From positions 124,001 to 188,000 of the forward strand of contig NZ_FMMP01000009.1 in NCBI RefSeq assembly GCF_900095725.1: 64,000 nt of DNA, in the 5' to 3' direction. Positions 58,365 to 64,000 of the stretch are shown here, in pieces. This DNA comes from Cellulosilyticum sp. I15G10I2. GTDB taxonomy: Bacteria; Bacillota; Clostridia; Lachnospirales; Cellulosilyticaceae. The notes beneath the pieces are model-generated. The model made no database searches. It had not been told where the DNA came from and saw only the letters and a list, made by a program, of their open reading frames with translations. Position 1 is the stretch's first letter; each line of letters opens with the position of its first letter. A program made the translations under genes and the position numbers.

Positions 58365-58898
58365 ATGATATTCTTTGTTTGGTTATCTGACTGGATTATT
58401 CCAATTATTATAGCAGGCATTGTCATTTATGGCCTTTTAAAAAACGTTAATGTATATGAAGCTTTTATTGAGGGCGCAGCTGATGGTTTAAAGGTCGTTA
58501 TAGATATACTGCCAACCCTTATCGGCCTTATGATGGCAGTGGGCATGCTTAGAAGTTCTGGGGCATTAGGTGGGATTTCCAATCTCATTAAACCTCTGAT
58601 TGGCTGGTCTAATTTTCCAAGCGAGGTTGTCCCCATTGCACTGATGAGAACCTTTTCATCATCAGCTGCAACAGGTCTTATCCTAGATACCTTTAAAACT
58701 TATGGCCCGGATTCTTTTATTGGCAGACTTGTCTCTGTTATGTTTGGCTGTACGGAAACTATATTTTATACGCTGTCTGTCTACTTTATGGCTGTTAAAA
58801 TCAAGAATACGCGATATACTCTAGCTGGAGCTCTCCTAGCAACTTTTGCTGGCATCATTGCTTCTTATTATCTAGCTTTATGGATTTTTGGAATATAA
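58365..58898 (+). CDS. spmB: Spore maturation protein B
   Basis: Partner of SpmA, also with a Gate domain. The 177-residue protein has DGLKVVIDILPTLIGLMMAVGMLRSSGAL and the conserved end FGCTETIFYTLSVYFMAV. The start ATG lies 2 nt after the spmA stop with GAAAGGAAAG upstream; a longer frame begins inside spmA and is rejected. Confidence 0.93.
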   Translation: MIFFVWLSDWIIPIIIAGIVIYGLLKNVNVYEAFIEGAADGLKVVIDILPTLIGLMMAVGMLRSSGALGGISNLIKPLIGWSNFPSEVVPIALMRTFSSSAATGLILDTFKTYGPDSFIGRLVSVMFGCTETIFYTLSVYFMAVKIKNTRYTLAGALLATFAGIIASYYLALWIFGI

Positions 58899-58960
58899 TG
58901 TATTCCTTTTTTTATAAAAGTGTTATAATAAGATTAATTAAGTTTTGAGGAGAAATAACG

Positions 58961-59710
58961 ATGCTAAAGAAAATAAAATCTTTAATATTTGGTCCTTCTG
59001 ACGTTTATAATGATGAAATCTGGTATCATAAAAATGGAAAAGTGATGTATGAAGGAAGCATTAAAGGTGCTAACTTTCATGGTCTTGGAAAATATTATAA
59101 TGAATCAGGGAAGCTTTGTTATGAGGGCTCTTTTGTAATGGGTGCACCACACGGGCAAGGCAAATGCTATCTAGATAACGACGCTATTTATGAAGGAGAA
59201 TTCTATAAAGGCGAAAGAACAGGACTAGGCACATGTCATTGGGCAGATGGTTCATACTATACTGGTCGCTTTACAAACGGTTATATGGAAGGCAAAGGTA
59301 AACTCCATACTGCAGACGGCACTGTTTATGAAGGTACTTTCCTTAAAGACCGTATGCAAGGAGCTGGTACAGCTTCTTATGCAAATGGTGATAAATATGA
59401 AGGTGAGTTCCGTGACGGCGCTGAAACAGGAATAGGTAAATTATACATAGAAGATGGTAAATATGAGGGAGAAATAGTTGCCGGCGTCCCCCATGGTAAA
59501 GGAGCCTTTACCTGGCCTAATGGAACTGTCTACAGAGGAGACTTTGTCGATGGGATTATGACTGGAAAAGGCATGATTACCTATCCCAATGGTCATAAAT
59601 ATATTGGAGAATTTAAAAATGGCTTAAAACATGGACAAGGTACTTATCAAAATGAGTTTGGCGAACAGTACGAGTGTACCTTTGATGAGGATATACTTGT
59701 AACTAAATAA
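58961..59710 (+). CDS. MORN-repeat protein
   Basis: A 249-residue protein made of about nine MORN repeats with the pattern Y-x-G-x-F, G-x-x-x-G-x-G (YEGSIKGANFHGLGK, YEGEFYKGERTGLG, YTGRFTNGYMEGKG and so on). There is no signal peptide or transmembrane segment. Such repeats form elongated beta sheets that bind membranes or proteins. It follows spmB by 62 nt with its own ribosome binding site (GAGGAG). No specific function can be assigned. Confidence 0.9.
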   Translation: MLKKIKSLIFGPSDVYNDEIWYHKNGKVMYEGSIKGANFHGLGKYYNESGKLCYEGSFVMGAPHGQGKCYLDNDAIYEGEFYKGERTGLGTCHWADGSYYTGRFTNGYMEGKGKLHTADGTVYEGTFLKDRMQGAGTASYANGDKYEGEFRDGAETGIGKLYIEDGKYEGEIVAGVPHGKGAFTWPNGTVYRGDFVDGIMTGKGMITYPNGHKYIGEFKNGLKHGQGTYQNEFGEQYECTFDEDILVTK

Positions 59711-59836
59711 GCTTAAATACGTGACGAATAAAAAAATAACAAATTATGGTTTTTCACTGGATAAATTATGTAAATATGTGTATAATAAATATATCGTCCT
59801 TAATACTATAGTTAGGCATGCTAGATGTTAGGGTCC

Positions 59837-59870
59837 GAGGTAGAAGATAGCTTCTACCTCTATTTTTTTG
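59837..59870 (+). terminator. Terminator after the MORN gene
   Basis: GAGGTAGAAG-ATAG-CTTCTACCTC followed by a T tract, 127 nt downstream of the MORN stop; it also overlaps the ykvI stop codon. Confidence 0.85.
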
Positions 59871-60933
59871 TATAAATTTTAAAGATATCTTTTCTATTTT
59901 TTATATAGAAGATAATGCAATATATTAAAAACACTAAACTTAATACGCCATATAGCGGATATAAAAATTCTACAAGCCTTGCAAACCCAATCATGGAAAA
60001 GGGTGCTGCAATAGCTACTACAACAAAGATAGCAATATGATATTTAATCTGGAATTTATTTTCCATAAAATGTGACAGGCTGTATATGTTAGAAACCTGT
60101 GAAGAAAACATCTCTAGCCACATAACTCCTAGGATCCCTATTTGCAGCAGTTTGCTGATATTAGTAGCTACTGCCAGAAGTGGCATCTCATACATCTTAG
60201 GGTGAAAAGGATTTACCAGCATTAAGAATGTAATATATACACTAATGATAGTAAGTACAACACTTCCTACAATGATACCTTTTTCAATATCTTTCGGTTT
60301 TCTAAGTTCTGCTGTTAAAGGAACGAGTACGCCTATAATCGTCAATATATTAAAACTTACATAGACCATAGTAGATATAAACAGATTACTTTTTTGTCTG
60401 GGCATCATAAACATATAAGAATAAGTGATCTGTTCTGGGTTTTGAATGATATATGTAAAAAAAACTGCTGACATAATGAGAATAAGTGTTGGAACAACGA
60501 TGCTGTTAACTTCAAATAAGCCTTCCGTATTTCTTAGCAGGAACAAGCTGCTTATCACAATCATTGCTATAAACCCCATCCATTTAGGCGCTCCAAAATA
60601 CTGATTAATAATTGCGCCGCTTCCAGCTAATATAATAGAAGTACTGCTTAATAGGAATAATGTCAGAACTATATTTATAAACTGTGCTACTGGCTTCGGG
60701 CATATAAGATCTACAAACTCATTATACGACCTTACACTACTCAAGGTAGTAATCGCTATAATAATTTTGCCAAATACAATATAAAGCAGTCCACATAATA
60801 TTAATCCTAAAAATCCAGTTATACCATAAGTTGCAAAAAATTGATTGAGTTCTCTTCCCGAGCAAACTCCAGCGCCAACAATACTCCCAATAAAAATAGT
60901 GGCTATTTGTAATATTAAAATTATTTTTTTCAT
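59860..60933 (-). CDS. ykvI: YkvI-family membrane protein
   Basis: A 357-residue polytopic protein with about ten helices, resembling the Bacillus YkvI family and related to amino-acid transporter folds. The N-terminal helix contains FIGSIVGAGVCSGRELNQFFATYG, the unwound-helix glycine motif typical of LeuT-fold transporters. The substrate is unknown. The start follows GGGAGG. Confidence 0.82.
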   Translation of the reverse strand: MKKIILILQIATIFIGSIVGAGVCSGRELNQFFATYGITGFLGLILCGLLYIVFGKIIIAITTLSSVRSYNEFVDLICPKPVAQFINIVLTLFLLSSTSIILAGSGAIINQYFGAPKWMGFIAMIVISSLFLLRNTEGLFEVNSIVVPTLILIMSAVFFTYIIQNPEQITYSYMFMMPRQKSNLFISTMVYVSFNILTIIGVLVPLTAELRKPKDIEKGIIVGSVVLTIISVYITFLMLVNPFHPKMYEMPLLAVATNISKLLQIGILGVMWLEMFSSQVSNIYSLSHFMENKFQIKYHIAIFVVVAIAAPFSMIGFARLVEFLYPLYGVLSLVFLIYCIIFYIKNRKDIFKIYTKK

Positions 60934-61163
60934 ATCATCCTCCCACTCTAAGCTTATCCTTATAGTATATATATTCCTATAGAATATAAATATGCCTTTA
61001 ATAATCTAAGGGCAGGTTAACTCATATTATGACATCTCGTCCAGAGATTAACTATGAAAATTTTGTCGAGGTTTGTATAAAAAGTAATAGCATTTCTTGT
61101 CTATCTGCATATTATAAAAGTAGAGTAGCGCTGCTCAATTTCAAATATTGAAAGGGGATTTAT

Positions 61164-61391
61164 ATGGGAGATCGTAGAAGAGATTTTGATTTTGATGATG
61201 TAGCTGGTATTTTTGATGGACGCAGACGTAGACGCCGCCGCAGAGTTGATGACGATGTATGTGAAAGCTGTCTTGAATTTGTAAAAGATGTTGAAGATGC
61301 ACTCGACGATTTTTATGATAGGATCAAAGATGACAAACATTGCTGTAAATGCTGCTGCTGTCATAGCAGTCGCAACTATTGGGGAAGATAA
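61164..61391 (+). CDS. Small Arg/Asp/Cys-rich protein
   Basis: A 75-residue protein not recognised. Its N-terminus is Asp- and Arg-rich (RRRDFDFDDVAG, then a run of eight Arg), the middle is acidic, and the C-terminus holds a cysteine cluster (CCKCCCCHS) plus C-x2-C (VCESCLEF). It resembles spore coat or metal-binding proteins in composition only. It starts after AAAGGGG. A near-Spo0A box (TTTGTCGAG) lies at 61062. Confidence 0.72.
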   Translation: MGDRRRDFDFDDVAGIFDGRRRRRRRRVDDDVCESCLEFVKDVEDALDDFYDRIKDDKHCCKCCCCHSSRNYWGR

Positions 61392-61410
61392 CTTTTAGAA
61401 TATAAAAGAA

Positions 61411-61532
61411 ATCTAAAGTAACAAGTCTCAATAGTAGATGTGGATAGCCCCTGGGGAAGGCACTTAAGACTTGCCACTACAAAGTATTGGCCATCAATGA
61501 TCTCGTAGTGGCAGTCGTCAGTGCATTTAGAT
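61411..61532. ncRNA. Candidate structured RNA between two small genes
   Basis: ATCTAAA (61411) can pair with TTTAGAT (61526), closing a domain. Inside is a long stem: GCAC/GTGC, a 4x4 internal loop, GACT/AGTC, a bulged T and GCCACTAC/GTAGTGGC (61473-61480 with 61505-61512), with a 24-nt loop. No T tract follows, so it is not a standard terminator. No coding frame fits. The strand is not determined. Confidence 0.4.
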
Positions 61533-61607
61533 GTTTTAGTAAATAATAAGTTAACAAGTTATCTATTCTCTTTATATAGTGCATATACTATATAAGGAGG
61601 TGATTTT

Positions 61608-61985
61608 ATGAGTTCTATTTTAAAAATTTCAGAAGTTACTCAAAACATTTCTGCTACCTCTGACTCTTGTATTAAAGCTCAAATTAAAATAACAAATACC
61701 TCAAACGCTTATATTAATAATTTAAAACTCATTATTAAGCCAAAGGAGATTCCTATATTAGAACAGTGTATTATAAGACAAAGAGGTGCCCTGTCATTTG
61801 ATACAGCTTTTGATCAGCTCGATGTCGGCAATCTCGCGCCAGATGAAACTGCTTATTTTGAGTATGCTTTTAAACCCGCAAAAGACATCTGCTCATTATC
61901 AAGTCAGATCATTATTCGGTATACCCCTGAATATTCCAACATGGAAATAATGGCAAATGTTACAGATCTTCTAGATTCTGAATAA
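61608..61985 (+). CDS. DUF11-like beta-sandwich protein
   Basis: A 125-residue protein whose pattern (KISEVTQNI, CIKAQIKITNTSNAYINNLKLI, LDVGNLAPDETAYFEYAFK, IIIRYTPEY) resembles DUF11/conserved-repeat domains, an immunoglobulin-like sheet often found in surface proteins. No signal peptide is present. It starts after AAGGAGG, and its terminator lies just beyond the stop. The function is unknown. Confidence 0.78.
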   Translation: MSSILKISEVTQNISATSDSCIKAQIKITNTSNAYINNLKLIIKPKEIPILEQCIIRQRGALSFDTAFDQLDVGNLAPDETAYFEYAFKPAKDICSLSSQIIIRYTPEYSNMEIMANVTDLLDSE

Positions 61986-61987
61986 TT

Positions 61988-62025
61988 ATAAAAAAATGCT
62001 AACAATTTTGTTAGCATTTTTTTAT
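61988..62025. terminator. Bidirectional terminator
   Basis: AAAAAAATGCTAACAA and TTGTTAGCATTTTTTT pair perfectly around a 2-nt centre. It separates two convergent genes and overlaps the HD-GYP stop codon. Confidence 0.92.
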
Positions 62026-63056
62026 AATACTTCTATAATCTCAATTTGTATATTCTCATATAAATCAACATATCTTTCTTTCACTTTTACAATAGGCCTA
62101 TGAAGTGCATGAGGTTGAATAAACACAACTTCTGCTATTTCACCTGTACTTAAAACTACCTTTTCACCTATATAATAATTAATAACATTATTGCAAAATT
62201 CTAAAAGCATATTAATGTCAAATTTTCTAATCATATCACATTTTAGTATTTTTATAGTCTCAAAAATATTTGCAGTTCTTCTGATATTATCATATTCATC
62301 TGCAAGCCCTACCACTCTAGAAATATCATTAATTCTATCCTCTATTAAATTGAGTGGATAGCCACTTCCATCACATCTTTCATGATGTGTTAGAACAGCC
62401 TTAAGTACCTCATTATCAAGTTCATTATACTGACTTAACTTTTCATAAGCATAAATCGGATGTCTTCTAAACTCAACTTTTTCCTTAACGGTCAAATCTT
62501 TCGTTTTATCTATCAACTGACTAGGCATATCTATTTTGCCAATATCATGTAGCAACCCTGCCATAGCAACTTGCTTAAGCTTAACTGGATTAAAATTGGC
62601 CCATCTTGCAATCAAAAGACTTAATAGTGTAACATTCATACTATGTCTATAGATGTCTTGATCCATCTTCTCAACTAAACTAACACAAGCTAACACGTTA
62701 AAATTATATACAAACTCCTCTGTGATACACTTAGCAAGATTTTCTACTTCATTTACTTTAATATCTATTCCTTCTCGCTTACTGCCAATAATATTTTTAA
62801 GTACTTCTATGTATTTATCATAAGTATTTAGGACATTTTCTTCTATTTGCCACATACTTTCTTCACGATTAATCCCAACCCATATTTCTGTATGTTTAAA
62901 TTTCTTTATACGTCTAAGAATATCTTCTGTTAATAATTGGTCTTTACCAATAATAGTACTTCCTGTATCTATATCAACTATAGGCTGAAGCAAAATCATT
63001 CCGGGTACACACTTCGACAGAGGTATAATTACTTTAGCAATATTTTCATTTTGCAT
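62022..63056 (-). CDS. HD-GYP phosphodiesterase-like protein
   Basis: Probably hydrolyses cyclic di-GMP. The 344-residue protein has an N-terminal DUF3391-like part (SKCVPGMILLQPIV...) and an HD-GYP domain: HSMNVTLLSLLIARW, LLHDIGKIDMP, FRRHPIYAYEKL, VLTHHERCDGSGYPLN (the GYP motif), and RISRVVGLADEYD. The catalytic residues are present. It starts after GAGAGGAGG. It could oppose the GGDEF protein at 8.7-9.7 kb. Confidence 0.93.
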   Translation of the reverse strand: MQNENIAKVIIPLSKCVPGMILLQPIVDIDTGSTIIGKDQLLTEDILRRIKKFKHTEIWVGINREESMWQIEENVLNTYDKYIEVLKNIIGSKREGIDIKVNEVENLAKCITEEFVYNFNVLACVSLVEKMDQDIYRHSMNVTLLSLLIARWANFNPVKLKQVAMAGLLHDIGKIDMPSQLIDKTKDLTVKEKVEFRRHPIYAYEKLSQYNELDNEVLKAVLTHHERCDGSGYPLNLIEDRINDISRVVGLADEYDNIRRTANIFETIKILKCDMIRKFDINMLLEFCNNVINYYIGEKVVLSTGEIAEVVFIQPHALHRPIVKVKERYVDLYENIQIEIIEVL

Positions 63057-63246
63057 CTACATATCCCTCCTCTCTAAACTATCACTCCAACATAAATAGA
63101 CAATTAAATATAGTTATCAATATTAATTTACATTATATCCCTACCTGCTTTTCACGCAATACACACATTGTATACTATATATTCTACACCTTTTTTACAT
63201 TATTACAACTGTTTTATATAAGTTTTGTAACCCCTTACAAACCGTT

Positions 63247-64000
63247 TTATTTATCTTTAACATTTAAACTTTGGTAATAAATAGCATAAATATCTTGATA
63301 TCCAACCGGTTCAGGATGATTTTTAAGCTTTGCTGCATTCGCACACATTGTGTGACTCCAGTTTTCAATCTCTTTATTTTCGACACTTATCTCGCAATGT
63401 ATTATTTTTGTTAATAACTCGTCAAAATCTTTTTCTGAACCTAATGATAGTAGTCCAAAAACACTTTCTACTTTACTTCTATTTTTAAAACTTTTTAGAT
63501 AAGCTTTGAAAAGTACTGCATTTGCAAGCCCATGAGGAACACCTTTAAAATAAGTAAGTGGGTAGCCCATACCATGAGGAAGAGAAGTCCCTGTACTGGC
63601 AATAACCATTCCCGCAATACTAGAAGCTAACATAAGTTTTTCTCTTATCTCAAAGTTTAAAGTCCCTTCTAAAAGATGTGATATACATGTGCTCCACAGC
63701 CTAAGTCCTTTTTCAGCTAACATTTCACTTAAAAAATGGCTGTTTGTATTTAAATACCCTTCTACCAAATGACTCATTGCATCGAGTGCAGTATTAACTG
63801 TAATGTCATACGGTGTGCGCTCTGTATACCCAGCATCTAAAAATGCTACTTTACAAAAAACTTTTTGCCCTAAATTCCTCTTCGTTTGATTGCTATGATC
63901 CGTTAAAATAGCATATGGTGTTGTTTCACTGCCTGTTCCTGATGTTGTAGGTACTGCTAATACTGGAATACTCTCAAGTACCTCACTTGAAAATAATGTT
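63247..64000 (-). CDS. Iron-containing alcohol dehydrogenase (partial, N-terminus outside window)
   Basis: The C-terminal 251 codons or so of a group III Fe-dependent alcohol dehydrogenase or dehydrogenase-like enzyme, cut by the right edge. It has AVPTTSGTGSETTPYA, NTALDAMSHLVEGYLN with metal ligands, and GVPHGLANAVLF. The frame continues unbroken to the edge. The substrate is unknown; butanol and 1,3-propanediol dehydrogenases are possible. Confidence 0.92.
   Translation of the reverse strand, partial: TLFSSEVLESIPVLAVPTTSGTGSETTPYAILTDHSNQTKRNLGQKVFCKVAFLDAGYTERTPYDITVNTALDAMSHLVEGYLNTNSHFLSEMLAEKGLRLWSTCISHLLEGTLNFEIREKLMLASSIAGMVIASTGTSLPHGMGYPLTYFKGVPHGLANAVLFKAYLKSFKNRSKVESVFGLLSLGSEKDFDELLTKIIHCEISVENKEIENWSHTMCANAAKLKNHPEPVGYQDIYAIYYQSLNVKDK

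Overview
The window is AT-rich DNA from an anaerobic, endospore-forming member of the Clostridia. The evidence is spmA/spmB, an AbrB-type regulator with an exact Spo0A box upstream, a T-box in front of ileS, a GlcNAc-type PTS controlled by a LicT/GlcT-type antiterminator, and an ATP synthase operon with Na+-type c subunits. The c-subunit layout resembles that of Acetobacterium. The genus cannot be named from this sequence alone; the Lachnospirales are a reasonable guess.

Layout. 0-8.6 kb (minus strand): wecB followed by atpZ-I-B-E-E-E-F-H-A-G-D, the last gene cut by the window edge. Two of the three c-subunit genes are tandem-hairpin forms whose second hairpin has lost the ion-binding Glu. 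8.6-20.7 kb: a GGDEF protein; a one-carbon/methionine group (metF, MetH reactivation protein, MetH core); a YihY membrane protein; cardiolipin synthase; FapA/DUF342; PlsC; and nicotinate phosphoribosyltransferase. 20.8-31 kb: a DMT exporter, T-box plus ileS, small housekeeping enzymes, a CorA transporter with a long leader, a flavoprotein, and a cluster of four DnaA-box-like sites. 31-41 kb: a Zn/Cd-type P1B ATPase with an ArsR-like operator, M18 aminopeptidase, glycogen phosphorylase and a USP-like protein. 40-45 kb: sua5, ywlE, rpiB, upp, comEB and tagO, a set that in many clostridia lies directly upstream of wecB-atp but here is about 31 kb away and oppositely oriented. 45-50.3 kb: a PTS operon (HPr, antiterminator, IICB, IIA, TIM-barrel protein) with a clear promoter, RAT site and overlapping terminator. 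50-64 kb: aconitase-family hydratase, acetyl- and acyltransferases, a RelA/SpoT-fold protein, AbrB, SpmAB, a MORN protein, YkvI, two small proteins flanking a candidate structured RNA, an HD-GYP protein and a partial iron-containing alcohol dehydrogenase.

The most unusual content is intergenic. There are three copies of a roughly 300-bp foldback element (R1-R3), with arms of 70-75 nt or more, terminal inverted repeats and a variable central hairpin. There are also three complete and two half copies of an 80-95-bp hairpin element (H) whose loop is conserved while the stem sequence changes on both sides. I did not recognise either family as a named element. All positions and motif matches were read by eye; no alignment or database search was run.
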